DNA of 64,000 bases from contig NZ_MDDV01000057.1 in the NCBI RefSeq assembly GCF_001854885.1, positions 38,943-102,942 on the forward strand, in the 5' to 3' direction. Position 1 is the first letter of the stretch. The number at the start of each line of letters is the position of its first letter. A program made the position numbers and the translations under genes. The notes under the pieces were generated by a model. The model had not been told where the DNA came from. It did not search any database and saw only the letters and a program-made list of their open reading frames with translations. Of the stretch, positions 1 to 8,382 are shown one piece after another. Source of the stretch: Ensifer sp. LCM 4579 (lineage in GTDB: Bacteria; Pseudomonadota; Alphaproteobacteria; Rhizobiales; Rhizobiaceae).

Positions 1-2082
1 CGCGGCATGATGTGCTCGGAAAAGGAACTCGAGATATCCGAGGACCATACCGGCATCATCGACCTGCCCGAAGACGCGCCTGTCGGCACAAGCTACGCGA
101 CCTATGCGGGCCTCGACGATCCGGTCATCGAGATCAACCTGACGCCGAACCGGCCGGATTGCACCAGCGTTCACGGCATTGCCCGCGATCTCGCAGCGTC
201 CGGCCTCGGCACCTTGAAGACCGGGCCGGCACCGTCCTTTCCGCTCGAAGGCGAAACGCCGGTCAAGGTCCGGCTCGACCTTGGCGAGGACAGGCATCTC
301 TGCCCGGGCTTCGCGCTTCGCCTCGTGCGCGGCGTCAAGAACGGCCCGAGCCCGGCCTGGATGCGCCGGCGGCTGAGCGCGATCGGGCTCCGGCCGATCA
401 ACGCGCTTGTCGACATCACCAATTACCTGACCTTCGACCAGGGCCGCCCGCTGCACGTCTTCGATGCGGCGAAGGTCGCCGGTCACCTGACGGTTCGCCG
501 GGCGAAGGAGGGCGAGAAGATCCTGGCACTCGACGGCCGCGAATACGCGCTGACGCCGGCCAATGTGGTGATCGCCGACGAGGAGGGCGTCGAATCGATC
601 GGCGGCATCATGGGCGGCGAACATTCCGGCTGCGACGGGGCGACCACCGACGTATTGATCGAATCGGCGCTCTGGGACCCGATGAACATCGCCAAGACCG
701 GCCGCTCGCTCGGCATCATCACCGATGCACGCTATCGCTTCGAGCGCGGCGTCGATCCGGAATACATGGTGCCGGGCCTCGAAAGGGCGACCGAGCTCGT
801 GCTGGAGCTCTGCGGCGGCACGGCGACGAGCCTGGATGCCGTCGGCTATGAGGGCCACGCGCCGATGGTCATCGATTTCCCGGTCTCGGAAGTCAAGCGC
901 CTGACCGGTCTCGAGGTTTCCTCCGAGGAGAGCATGTCGATTCTCAAGAAGCTCGGCTTCGGCGTCGAGGGCTCCGGCGAGCGTCTGAGCGTCACCGTCC
1001 CCTCCTGGCGGCCGGATATCGACGGCAAGGCGGACCTGGTCGAGGAGGTGATGCGCATCCACGGCGTCGACTACATCGTCGCGGCACCGCTTCCGACCCA
1101 CAATGCCGTAAATGGCAAGATCCTGACGCCGCTGCAGATCCGCACCCGCCAGGCCAGGCGCGCGCTCGCAAGCCGCGGCATGCTGGAAGCCGTCACCTGG
1201 TCCTTCATCTCGGAAGAGCAGGCGAAGCTCTTCGGCGGCGGCCAGCCGGCGCTGAAGCTTGCCAATCCCATCGCCGCCGACATGTCCGACATGCGTCCGT
1301 CGCTGCTGCCGGGACTGTTGACTGCCGCGCAACGCAACGCCGACAAAGGCTATGGTGACGTCGCGATCTTCGAGGTTTCCGGCACCTACGAGGGCGATAC
1401 GCCCGAGGCGCAGCGCCGCGTCGCGGGCGGCATCCGCCGCGGTACCGCCTCGCTCAACGGCGCCAGCCGGCTCTGGTCGAATGCGGCGAGGGGCGGCGGC
1501 AAGCCGGTCGACGTCTTCGATGCGAAGGCCGATGCCATTGCCGTGCTCGAGGCCTGCGGCGTGCCGATGGCCAATGTCCAGTTCGAGGCCGGCGGCCCGT
1601 CCTGGTACCATCCGGGTCGTTCCGGCACGATCAAGCTCGGCCCGAAGATGATGCTCGGCGCCTTCGGCGAATTCCACCCGAAGACGCTCGACGCCCTTGA
1701 CGTCTCCGGCCCGCTATGCGGCTTCGAGATCTATGTCGATGCCATGCCGGAGCCGAAGAAGAAGGCGACGCGTACGAAGCCGGCACTGGAGCTTTCGCCG
1801 TTCCAGGCGGTCAAGCGGGACTTCGCCTTCGTTGTCGACAGGGCGGTGGAAGCAGCAGCGATCATCCGTGCCGCATCCGGGGCCGACCGCAAGCTGGTGA
1901 CAGGTGTCAACGTTTTCGATGTCTTCGAAGGGGCATCGGTCGGCGAAGGCAAGAAGTCGGTGGCGATCGAAGTGACGATCCAGCCGGTCGAGCGGACGCT
2001 GACTGATGAGGATTTCGAGGCGCTGACGTCCCGGATCGTCGCCAATGTCGCCAAATCCACCGGCGGCGTGCTCCGCGCGTGA
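1..2082 (+). CDS. pheT: Phenylalanine--tRNA ligase beta subunit, 5' end outside window
   Basis: Beta chain of the alpha2-beta2 cytoplasmic enzyme that charges tRNA-Phe. The frame is open from base 1, so the gene begins upstream; 693 residues are visible against about 800 in the family, so most of the N-terminal tRNA-binding domain is missing. Visible in order are the B3/B4 editing region in the first 300 residues, a B5 domain around residues 290-365, a catalytic-like core, and a C-terminal FDX-ACB anticodon-binding domain over the last 95 residues, beginning near [15 protein letters not shown]. pheS would be expected just upstream. Just after the stop, a GC-rich imperfect hairpin (about 2089-2123) may end the transcript, but it has no T-run. 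Confidence 0.97.
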   Translation, partial: RGMMCSEKELEISEDHTGIIDLPEDAPVGTSYATYAGLDDPVIEINLTPNRPDCTSVHGIARDLAASGLGTLKTGPAPSFPLEGETPVKVRLDLGEDRHLCPGFALRLVRGVKNGPSPAWMRRRLSAIGLRPINALVDITNYLTFDQGRPLHVFDAAKVAGHLTVRRAKEGEKILALDGREYALTPANVVIADEEGVESIGGIMGGEHSGCDGATTDVLIESALWDPMNIAKTGRSLGIITDARYRFERGVDPEYMVPGLERATELVLELCGGTATSLDAVGYEGHAPMVIDFPVSEVKRLTGLEVSSEESMSILKKLGFGVEGSGERLSVTVPSWRPDIDGKADLVEEVMRIHGVDYIVAAPLPTHNAVNGKILTPLQIRTRQARRALASRGMLEAVTWSFISEEQAKLFGGGQPALKLANPIAADMSDMRPSLLPGLLTAAQRNADKGYGDVAIFEVSGTYEGDTPEAQRRVAGGIRRGTASLNGASRLWSNAARGGGKPVDVFDAKADAIAVLEACGVPMANVQFEAGGPSWYHPGRSGTIKLGPKMMLGAFGEFHPKTLDALDVSGPLCGFEIYVDAMPEPKKKATRTKPALELSPFQAVKRDFAFVVDRAVEAAAIIRAASGADRKLVTGVNVFDVFEGASVGEGKKSVAIEVTIQPVERTLTDEDFEALTSRIVANVAKSTGGVLRA

Positions 2083-2159
2083 CAAAAGGAGAGGCGGATA
2101 TTGTATTCGCCCCCTCCGCCTGCCGCCGCCCCTTGCTTGAATGAGCTTGAATGTGGCGG

Positions 2160-2636
2160 CTATACCCATGGCAGCATGTGGGCGCCTGTCTTCGGACTGT
2201 CGAGCAGGATGGTCGAGCGAAGGGTCTTGATCTCCGCCACGTCCTCGAACTTGCTCCAGAGCAGGCGCTTGTAATCGGCGACGTCGCGGACGGCGATCTT
2301 CAGCAGAAAATCGAAATCGCCTGCGACCGTATGGCATTCGACCACTTCCGGCATGCGGGAGACGAGTTCGATGAAGCGTTGCCCGACCTTGCTGGCGGTC
2401 CGCTCCAAGGTCACTTCGACAAAGGCCTGAAATCCGATCCCGAGCGCCTTCTGGTCGACCACGACCGTCTGGCGAATCACCCCGGACGCATAGAGACGCG
2501 CCAGCCGCCGCGAGAGCGGTGCGGGCGAAAGCCCCACCTTTTCCGCCAGCTCGTTATTGCTCCGCGATGCATCCTCGACCAATAGGGCGATGATCCGCCG
2601 GTCGGTGGCATCCAGTTCCGTTCGTCCGCGCTCCAT
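2160..2636 (-). CDS. Lrp/AsnC family transcriptional regulator
   Basis: 158-residue DNA-binding regulator of the feast/famine family. An N-terminal winged HTH (residues 5-50, with NNELAEKVGLSPAPLSRRL as recognition region) is followed by an RAM/AsnC ligand-binding domain carrying the MPEVVECHTVAGDFDFLLKI segment typical of the family. I chose the ATG at 2636 because a GGAG lies about 9 bases upstream; the frame stays open to an ATG at 2696, which would add 20 atypical residues. It is divergent from an aromatic aminotransferase gene. By analogy with Lrp-type regulators beside amino-acid genes it probably senses an amino acid and controls that neighbour. The effector cannot be told from sequence. 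Confidence 0.9.
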   Translation of the reverse strand: MERGRTELDATDRRIIALLVEDASRSNNELAEKVGLSPAPLSRRLARLYASGVIRQTVVVDQKALGIGFQAFVEVTLERTASKVGQRFIELVSRMPEVVECHTVAGDFDFLLKIAVRDVADYKRLLWSKFEDVAEIKTLRSTILLDSPKTGAHMLPWV

Positions 2637-2660
2637 CGAAAAGCACTCCGGTCCGTTCGA

Positions 2661-2669
2661 GCAAATTGC
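2661..2669. promoter_or_regulatory. Candidate Lrp operator half of pair: GCAAATTGC palindrome
   Basis: Perfect 9-bp palindrome GCAA-A-TTGC, 25 bases upstream of the lrp-type start. The same GCAA/TTGC ends recur at 2725-2746. Autoregulation is inferred from position only. Confidence 0.3.
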
Positions 2670-2724
2670 ATCAAGCGGAAGTTTCATAATCCGCAAAAAC
2701 CATTAAATCTATGCGACATGAGAG

Positions 2725-2746
2725 GCAATTTCATTGTCGAATTTGC
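2725..2746. promoter_or_regulatory. Candidate Lrp operator between divergent lrp and aminotransferase genes
   Basis: A 22-bp interrupted palindrome with arms GCAATTTC and GAATTTGC in an AT-rich patch of the divergent intergenic region. It shares GCAA/TTGC ends with the 9-bp palindrome at 2661-2669. Lrp-family proteins commonly bind AT-rich dyads of this kind. Binding is untested. Confidence 0.35.
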
Positions 2747-2855
2747 GCACGGTCGGATCTAGAGAAGATAGCGCAGTTGGCTGGTACGGCTTGCCTTTGC
2801 GTCGCCCCGAGAGGACTATTCCGTCAAGTCCTTGAGTTCCTGGAGGGATACCAAC

Positions 2856-4025
2856 ATGTTCGATACACTCGCTCGCCAACCGGACGACCCGTTGCTGGCC
2901 CTGATCGGCCTCTTCCGGAAGGACGAACGCCCCGGCAAAGTGGATCTCGGCGTCGGCGTCTATCGGGACGAAACCGGGCGCACCCCGATCTTCCGCGCGG
3001 TCAAGGCGGCGGAGAAGCGGCTCCTGGAGACACAGGATACGAAGGCCTATGTCGGCCCGGAAGGCGACCTCGTCTTTCTCGATCATCTCTGGGCGCTGGT
3101 CGGCGGCGATACCGTCGAGCGAAGCCATGTGGCGGGTGTGCAAACCCCCGGCGGTTCGGGAGCGCTTCGGCTGGCGGCGGATCTCATTCATCGCACGGGT
3201 GGCGCCAGGATCTGGCTCGGCCTGCCGAGCTGGCCGAACCACGCGCCGATCTTCAAGGCGGCCGGGCTCGAAATCGCGACCTATGATTTCTTCGACATTC
3301 CTTCGCAGTCGGTCCTCTTCGACAATGTCGTCCAGACGTTCGAAGGCGCGAGGGCCGGCGACGCGGTGCTCTTGCACGCGAGCTGCCACAATCCGACCGG
3401 CGGCGTGCTGAGCCAGCCGCAATGGCTGGAGATCGCTGCCCTGGCCGCCGAGCGCGGCCTGCTACCGCTCGTCGATCTCGCCTATCAGGGCTTCGGCCGC
3501 GGCCTCGATCTGGACGTCGCCGGTCTCATGCACCTCTTGACCGTCGTTCCCGAAGCGCTCGTCGCCGTCTCCTGCTCGAAATCCTTCGGGCTCTACCGCG
3601 AGCGCACCGGGGCGATCTTCGCGCCGACCACCTCGCCGGCGGCCGCCGACGCCGTGCGCTCCAATCTTGCCGGCCTTGCCCGCACCAGCTATTCGATGCC
3701 GCCGGACCACGGCGCCGCCGTCGTGCGCACGATCCTCTCCGACCCGGCGCTCGCCCGCGACTGGGCAGAGGAACTGGAAGGCATGCGCCAGCGCATGACC
3801 GGCATTCGCCGGGCGCTCGCCGACGGGCTCGCAGGCCGCTGGCAGAGCCTGGGCGCGATTGCCGAACAGGAGGGCATGTTCTCCATGCTGCCGTTCACGG
3901 AAGCGGAGGTGATGCGTCTCCGGACGGAACACGGCATCTACATGCCTGGCTCCGGCCGCATCAACATTGCCGGGTTGAAAACGGCGGAAGTCGACGACGT
4001 CGTCGGCAAGTTCATGAGCATCTGA
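2856..4025 (+). CDS. tyrB: Aromatic amino acid / aspartate aminotransferase (class I)
   Basis: PLP-dependent aminotransferase of 389 residues, fold type I, subgroup of AspC/TyrB. It would interconvert aromatic amino acids (or aspartate) and 2-oxo acids in the cytoplasm. Visible family marks are DLGVGVYRDETGRTP near the N-terminus, CHNPTGG in the middle, a DLAYQGFGRG stretch and the PLP lysine in SCSKSFGLYRERTG (about residue 242). The start at 2856 is chosen because GGAGG lies 11 bases upstream; an ATG at 2832 lacks a ribosome site. The divergent Lrp regulator suggests amino-acid-responsive expression. The symbol is by family; aspartate versus tyrosine preference is not resolved. Confidence 0.9.
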   Translation: MFDTLARQPDDPLLALIGLFRKDERPGKVDLGVGVYRDETGRTPIFRAVKAAEKRLLETQDTKAYVGPEGDLVFLDHLWALVGGDTVERSHVAGVQTPGGSGALRLAADLIHRTGGARIWLGLPSWPNHAPIFKAAGLEIATYDFFDIPSQSVLFDNVVQTFEGARAGDAVLLHASCHNPTGGVLSQPQWLEIAALAAERGLLPLVDLAYQGFGRGLDLDVAGLMHLLTVVPEALVAVSCSKSFGLYRERTGAIFAPTTSPAAADAVRSNLAGLARTSYSMPPDHGAAVVRTILSDPALARDWAEELEGMRQRMTGIRRALADGLAGRWQSLGAIAEQEGMFSMLPFTEAEVMRLRTEHGIYMPGSGRINIAGLKTAEVDDVVGKFMSI

Positions 4026-4039
4026 GCGGTGGCGCCTGC

Positions 4040-4690
4040 ATGAGATCACTGAACATGAGATGCCTGGGTAAGACAGCTATCGATGCCCCGCCGGTGGACC
4101 GCCACCGGCTTTACGAGGACGTGCTCGCCATCGTGACCGGCGCGCTTGTCGTGTCGCTCGGCGTGGTGATCTACAGCAAGGCGGTGTTGCTGACCGGCAG
4201 CACCGCCGGGCTGGCGCTGCTTCTGCAATACGTGACCGGATCGAGCTTCTGGCTGATGTTCTCGCTCGTCAACCTGCCCTTCTATCTGCTCGCGATCAAG
4301 CGGCTCGGCTGGGTCTTCGCGTTCAGAACCTTCGTCGCCGTCAGTCTCGTCTCGCTTTTTTCCCGCCTGACCGCCGGATGGGTGGAGTTCGCCCGACTTG
4401 ATCCGGTCTACGCCACCATCGCCGGCGGCGCGCTGATGGGAATGGGCCTGCTCATCCTCTTCCGCCACCGCACCGGTCTCGGCGGCATCAACATCGTGGC
4501 GATCTACCTGCAGGAAAGATGCGGCATCCGCGCCGGCTATTTCCAGCTCGCCGTCGACCTGGCCATCCTCACGGCGGCCGCCTTCGTCCTGCCGCCGGCA
4601 AATCTCGCGCTCTCGATCATCGGCGCCACCGTGGTGAACCTCATGCTGGCGATCAACCACAAGCCCGGCCGCTATGTCGGCGTGACCTGA
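4040..4690 (+). CDS. YitT family membrane protein
   Basis: 216-residue polytopic inner-membrane protein. Five or six hydrophobic segments are visible, starting with DVLAIVTGALVVSLGVVIYS, followed by the LTGSTAGLALLLQYVTG loop and later MGMGLLILFRHRTGLGGINI, a pattern typical of YitT/DUF161 proteins. The long C-terminal cytoplasmic domain found in many Firmicutes YitT proteins is absent, so this is the short form. It starts 14 bases after the aminotransferase stop and is probably co-transcribed. A second ATG at 4055 is possible. Function is unknown; transport is only suggested by topology. Confidence 0.85.
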   Translation: MRSLNMRCLGKTAIDAPPVDRHRLYEDVLAIVTGALVVSLGVVIYSKAVLLTGSTAGLALLLQYVTGSSFWLMFSLVNLPFYLLAIKRLGWVFAFRTFVAVSLVSLFSRLTAGWVEFARLDPVYATIAGGALMGMGLLILFRHRTGLGGINIVAIYLQERCGIRAGYFQLAVDLAILTAAAFVLPPANLALSIIGATVVNLMLAINHKPGRYVGVT

Positions 4691-4765
4691 GAACGTGATC
4701 GCCTTTTCTCTTCGAGCGCGCGCGGCTATGTGTACGACGCGCCGACACGGGAAAAGGCTTTGACG

Positions 4766-5116
4766 ATGACGGTCACGATTTACGGCATCAAGAACTGCGA
4801 CACGATGAAGAAGGCCCGAAGCTGGCTAGACGGCCGCGGGACTGCCTACCGTTTCCATGACTACAAGGCCGAGGGTGTCGACCGAGCCCGCCTGGAACGC
4901 TGGTGTGCCGAGCTTGGCTGGGAAGCGGTGCTGAACCGCGCCGGCACGACCTTCCGCAAGCTCGACGACGCCGAGAAGCAGGAACTGACGGCAGAGAGGG
5001 CGATCGCGCTGATGCTGAAGCAGCCGTCAATGATCAAGCGGCCGGTGCTCGAGAACGGGAGCCAACTGGTCGTCGGCTTCAAGCCCGAACTCTACGAAGC
5101 CGAGTTCGGGGCATAA
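4766..5116 (+). CDS. ArsC/Spx family reductase-like protein (YffB type)
   Basis: 116-residue thioredoxin-fold protein of the ArsC/Spx/YffB superfamily. The N-terminal YGIKNCDTMKKARSW motif places one cysteine at residue 11, and the central LNRAGTTFRKL and later QPSMIKRPVLE segments are standard in the YffB branch. Substrate is unknown: this branch is often called arsenate reductase-like, but no ars genes are nearby, so arsenate reduction should not be assumed. Start chosen at the ATG preceded by GAAAAGG; an upstream in-frame ATG at 4730 lacks similarity. The next gene follows after 6 bases. Confidence 0.85.
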   Translation: MTVTIYGIKNCDTMKKARSWLDGRGTAYRFHDYKAEGVDRARLERWCAELGWEAVLNRAGTTFRKLDDAEKQELTAERAIALMLKQPSMIKRPVLENGSQLVVGFKPELYEAEFGA

Positions 5117-5122
5117 GAGACC

Positions 5123-5596
5123 ATGTCGAAGACAACCCGGGCAACCCAAGCGCTCGCAAAGGCGGGTATCGCCTTCACCACGCACAGCTATGACTACGAT
5201 CCTGGCGCCGAACGGGTCGGGCTGCAGGCGGCGGAAGCGCTCGGGGAGGATCCGTCGCGCGTGTTGAAGACGCTGATGGCGGAGGTGGACGGCAAGGCGG
5301 TCTGCTGTATCGTGCCCTCCGACGAGGAGGTCAGCATGAAGAAGCTCGCGGCCGCCTTCAGGGGCAAGTCGGCAAACATGATGAAGCCTGCCGATGCCGA
5401 GCGCCTCACCGGCTATCACGTGGGCGGCATCAGCCCCTTCGGCCAGCGGAAGATGGTTCCGACTGCGATCGAGGAAGCGGCGCTCGCCGAACCGCTCGTC
5501 TACATCAATGGCGGTCAAAGAGGGTTGCAGGTGCGGCTTTCCCCAAAGGAAGCGCAGGCCGTGCTGAAGGCGATTGCCGCTCCGCTGATCGCGTGA
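5123..5596 (+). CDS. ybaK: Cys-tRNA(Pro) deacylase, YbaK/EbsC family
   Basis: 157-residue trans-editing enzyme of the INS/YbaK superfamily, which hydrolyses Cys-tRNA-Pro misacylated by ProRS. Family features visible are VLKTLMAEVDGK with the conserved lysine, SMKKLAAAFRGKSA, and the TGYHVGGISPFGQRK glycine loop that forms the active site. Length and termini match the family. It overlaps no neighbour and lies 6 bases after the ArsC-like gene, so the two are likely an operon. The divergent half of the region is a MarR gene whose 3' end converges 5 bases away. Confidence 0.92.
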   Translation: MSKTTRATQALAKAGIAFTTHSYDYDPGAERVGLQAAEALGEDPSRVLKTLMAEVDGKAVCCIVPSDEEVSMKKLAAAFRGKSANMMKPADAERLTGYHVGGISPFGQRKMVPTAIEEAALAEPLVYINGGQRGLQVRLSPKEAQAVLKAIAAPLIA

Positions 5597-5601
5597 TCGA
5601 C

Positions 5602-6027
5602 TCATGTGAAGCGCGATAGCAGGGCCGTCAGTTCGCGTGCCTCGTCCTCGCTGAGTCTGGCGCCGACATGTCGTTCAATCGACCGCGCATAGGTCTGCCA
5701 CATGCGCGCCCGCATCGCCCGGCCGTCTTCCGTGATCACGACCCACTGGCCGCGGCCGTCCTCATTGAAAGCTTCGCGACGCACCAGCCCCTCTCTCTCC
5801 AGCCGGTCGATCAGCCGCGACAGATTGTATTGGGCAAGCAGCGTCCGGGTTTCGATCTCGAAAGGGCGCAAGCGGCCGTCTTCCGCCTTCACCAGTTCCC
5901 AAAGCACGTCATACCAGCCAAGCGGCGGCAGGCCGGCCCTCTTGAAATCCTTCTCGATCGCCGTGAGGACGCGCTGCTGTGCCCGCATGAGGCCGATCCA
6001 GGCTTCTGTCGTCGCCGTGGTCGGCAT
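5602..6027 (-). CDS. MarR family transcriptional regulator
   Basis: 141-residue winged-helix regulator. The HTH lies around residues 30-90, with TRTLLAQYNLSRLIDRLEREGLV as recognition helix and wing start, flanked by helices for dimerisation. The start at 6027 is preferred since AGGACGAG lies upstream; the ATG at 6048 has no ribosome site. It is divergent from a glutathione transferase gene across about 100 bases that contain two matching dyads. MarR proteins in such layouts usually repress both genes and respond to phenolic or electrophilic compounds; this is inference here. Confidence 0.92.
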   Translation of the reverse strand: MPTTATTEAWIGLMRAQQRVLTAIEKDFKRAGLPPLGWYDVLWELVKAEDGRLRPFEIETRTLLAQYNLSRLIDRLEREGLVRREAFNEDGRGQWVVITEDGRAMRARMWQTYARSIERHVGARLSEDEARELTALLSRFT

Positions 6028-6050
6028 GGAAGTTTTCTCGTCCTGCATAG

Positions 6051-6109
6051 ATGCAATTACATATATATTGACCGATTTTGCAAGCCGGTTTAGATATATG
6101 CAGTCGCAT
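6051..6109. promoter_or_regulatory. Candidate MarR operators between marR and gst
   Basis: Two related 12-bp dyads, ATGCAATTACAT (6051-6062) and ATGCAGTCGCAT (6098-6109), lie 47 bp apart in an AT-rich divergent promoter region, each next to an ATATAT run. Their similarity and position suggest one site per promoter. The binding role is inferred. Confidence 0.45.
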
Positions 6110-6128
6110 GTAAATCGGGAGACTATTG

Positions 6129-6815
6129 ATGACCGCACAACTGACCCTCATCAGTCACCATCTCTGCCCCTATGTGCAGCGCGCCGCGATCGCACTGTCG
6201 GAGAAGGGCGTGGCTTTCCAGCGCGTACACATCGATCTCGCTGACAAGCCCGACTGGTTTCTGACGATCTCGCCGCTCGCCAAGGTGCCGCTGCTGCGCG
6301 TGCCGCAGGAGGAGGGGGAGGCCGTGCTGTTCGAAAGCTCGGTGATCTGCGAATATCTGGAAGAGACCGCACCGGGAGCGAAACTGCATCCGTCGGACCC
6401 ATTGACGAGGGCACGCCATCGGGGCTGGATGGAGTTCGGCTCGTCCATTCTTTCGGATCTCTGGCTCTTTGAGACAACGCAGGATACCGCTACGCTCGAA
6501 ATCAAGGGGCGGGCGCTTCGATCCAAATTCGCGACCGTCGAGGCGGCACTCGGCGACGGGCCCTATTTTTCTGGTGCCGATTTCAGTCTGGTCGACGCCG
6601 TCTTCGCGCCTATTTTCCGCTACTTCGACCTGTTCGACTGTATCTCGGACCATGGCATCTTCGACGGGTTGTCGCGCGTACGGGCCTGGCGCCAGGCGCT
6701 GTCCGCCCGGCCGAGCGTGGTGGCGGCGGTCACCGAGGATTACCCCGAACGACTGATGGCATTCCTGAAAAGGCACGATGCAGCCTTGCTCAAGACTGGA
6801 AAGATCGCCGCCTGA
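6129..6815 (+). CDS. Glutathione S-transferase family protein
   Basis: 228-residue GST. The N-terminal thioredoxin-like domain carries HHLCPYVQR with a probable catalytic cysteine at residue 13 (omega/beta-like rather than tyrosine/serine class) and the glutathione-binding LAKVPLLRV and ESSVICEYLEE motifs. The all-helical C-terminal domain contains SGADFSLVDAVFAPI. The ATG at 6129 follows a CGGGA ribosome site; a TTG just before it is less likely. The divergent MarR gene suggests induction by an electrophile or phenolic. The substrate is unknown. Confidence 0.92.
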   Translation: MTAQLTLISHHLCPYVQRAAIALSEKGVAFQRVHIDLADKPDWFLTISPLAKVPLLRVPQEEGEAVLFESSVICEYLEETAPGAKLHPSDPLTRARHRGWMEFGSSILSDLWLFETTQDTATLEIKGRALRSKFATVEAALGDGPYFSGADFSLVDAVFAPIFRYFDLFDCISDHGIFDGLSRVRAWRQALSARPSVVAAVTEDYPERLMAFLKRHDAALLKTGKIAA

Positions 6816-6899
6816 GTTCATGGGTGAAGGCAGAGCTTCTGTTTTGCGCGGAAGCGGTCTAAAACCGCGCTGACACCCTGAAGAAGAGCAGGAGCAGCC

Positions 6900-8156
6900 A
6901 TGAACGCCCCCCTTCAAACCGCCAGAAACCCTGTCGATCCCTTGAAGCTCGAAAAACTGGCGGAACTCGCCGTCAAAGTCGGCCTGCAGTTGCAGCGAGG
7001 CCAGGACCTGGTGCTGACGGCGCCGATCGCCGCATTGCCGCTGGCGCGCCTCATCACCAAGCATGCCTACAAGGCCGGTGCCGGGCTGGTGACGACGTTC
7101 TATGCGGATGAGGAGGCGACGCTTGCCCGCTATGCCCATGCGCCAGACGAGAGCTTCGATCGCGCGAGCGACTGGCTCTATCAGGGAATGGCCAAGGCCT
7201 TTGCCAATGGTGCGGCGCGGCTTGCGATCGCCGGCGACAATCCGATGCTTCTCGCATCGCAGGACCCGCAGAAGGTCGCGCGCGCCAACCGGGCGAATTC
7301 GACAGCCTACAAGCCGGCACTCGAAAAGATCTCCAACTTCGACATAAACTGGAACATCGTCTCCTATCCGAATCCCTCCTGGGCGCGTCAGGTCTTCCCC
7401 GACGACCCGGAGACGGTCGCCGTCGAGAAGCTGGCAAATGCCATCTTCGCGGCCTCCCGCGTTGACGTCGACGACCCGGTTGCTGCGTGGAACGAGCACA
7501 ATGCAAATCTCCGCCGGCGTTCGTCATGGCTGAACGAGCAGCGCTTCGCGGCCCTGCATTTCACCGGCCCCGGAACCGATCTTTCCGTCGGCCTGGCCGA
7601 AGGCCATGAATGGCACGGCGGCGCCTCGACCGCCAAGAACGGCATCACCTGCAATCCGAACATTCCGACCGAGGAGGTCTTCACGACGCCGCATGCCTTG
7701 CGCGTCGAAGGCCATGTATCGAGCACCAAGCCGCTTTCGCACCAGGGCACCTTGATCGACAAAATCGAGGTGCGATTCGAAGCCGGGCGCATCGTCGAGG
7801 CGAGGGCCGCGCGCGGCGAGGAGGTTCTGAAGAAAGTGCTCGACACGGACGAGGGCGCCCGCCGGCTCGGCGAAGTGGCGCTGGTGCCGCATTCCTCGCC
7901 GATCTCGGCAAGCGGCATCCTCTTCTACAACACGCTCTTCGACGAGAACGCGGCCTGCCACATCGCGCTCGGCCAATGCTATTCGGAGTGCTTCCTCGAC
8001 GGCGCCAGTCTCAGTCAGGAGCAGATCCGCTCTCAAGGTGGCAATTCGAGCCTCATTCATATCGACTGGATGATCGGCTCCGGCGAGGTCGATATCGATG
8101 GCGTTCGCAGCGACGGCGCGCGTGTGCCGGTGATGCGCAAGGGAGAGTGGGCATAA
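6900..8156 (+). CDS. Aminopeptidase, peptidase family M29
   Basis: 418-residue cytoplasmic metallo-aminopeptidase of the thermophilic-aminopeptidase (AmpS/PepS) family. The N-terminal LKLEKLAELAVKVGLQLQRGQDL and the metal-ligand regions NIPTEEVFTTPH, EVALVPHSSPIS and IHIDWMIGSGEVDIDG are family hallmarks. The start ATG has AGGAGCAGCC in front. Length is normal. It stands alone, 84 bases after gst, and is followed by a strong GC hairpin at 8177-8203. Confidence 0.92.
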   Translation: MNAPLQTARNPVDPLKLEKLAELAVKVGLQLQRGQDLVLTAPIAALPLARLITKHAYKAGAGLVTTFYADEEATLARYAHAPDESFDRASDWLYQGMAKAFANGAARLAIAGDNPMLLASQDPQKVARANRANSTAYKPALEKISNFDINWNIVSYPNPSWARQVFPDDPETVAVEKLANAIFAASRVDVDDPVAAWNEHNANLRRRSSWLNEQRFAALHFTGPGTDLSVGLAEGHEWHGGASTAKNGITCNPNIPTEEVFTTPHALRVEGHVSSTKPLSHQGTLIDKIEVRFEAGRIVEARAARGEEVLKKVLDTDEGARRLGEVALVPHSSPISASGILFYNTLFDENAACHIALGQCYSECFLDGASLSQEQIRSQGGNSSLIHIDWMIGSGEVDIDGVRSDGARVPVMRKGEWA

Positions 8157-8176
8157 GCCGCACGGGTTCCCGGCCA

Positions 8177-8203
8177 CTGCCGCGGCATGTCTTGCCGCGG
8201 CAG
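8177..8203 (+). terminator. GC-rich hairpin after the M29 aminopeptidase gene
   Basis: Perfect 11-bp inverted repeat CTGCCGCGGCA / TGCCGCGGCAG around a TGTCT loop, 20 bases after the aminopeptidase stop. There is no T-run after it, so it may stabilise a 3' end rather than terminate. Confidence 0.45.
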
Positions 8204-8230
8204 GCTAAGGGCGAAGCGGGGCGGGGCGGG

Positions 8231-8345
8231 GGCCAATGGGTCGACGCGGCGGTGACCGCCCACCTCGCGAACCAGCATCGGCTATTGCAGGGCTCAAGGC
8301 CGAGGACAGGCAGGCGCTCGATGCGCTGCTTCAAAGAGTTGCAGC
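8231..8345 (+). pseudogene. Remnant of a MarR-family regulator C-terminus
   Basis: In one frame the DNA reads QWVDAAVTAHLANQHRLL and, one frame over, GLKAEDRQALDALLQRVA. Joined, these match the end of a MarR protein (the helix after the winged domain, then the GLSAEDR-like dimerisation helix). A single-base loss near 8283-8288 explains the frame change. No HTH upstream and no start are present, so this is a decayed fragment, its end overlain by a RIME-like hairpin. Family assignment is by recalled pattern only. Confidence 0.4.
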
Positions 8346-8382
8346 GATCTTCGCACGTCTGAAGAGACGCGCGTCGCTGCAA
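8339..8382. repeat. RIME-like palindrome, copy 1
   Basis: Inverted repeat with arms TTGCAGCGA and TCGCTGCAA enclosing CGCACGTCT and AGACGCGCG. It abuts the xseA stop codon. The motif recurs at 12437, 15366, 16652, 34997, 37198, 55779 and 58186. Confidence 0.8.

Noticed and set aside
2086-2125. GC-rich imperfect hairpin after pheT
   Set aside because: No T-run and several mismatches; mentioned only in the pheT note.
4736-4765. Upstream in-frame ATG extending the ArsC/Spx-like gene
   Set aside because: No ribosome site, and residues do not match the family; the ATG at 4766 has GAAAAGG.
6123-7499. Long minus-strand frame across the gst and M29 peptidase genes
   Set aside because: Overlaps two well-supported genes on the other strand; composition is typical of antisense frames.
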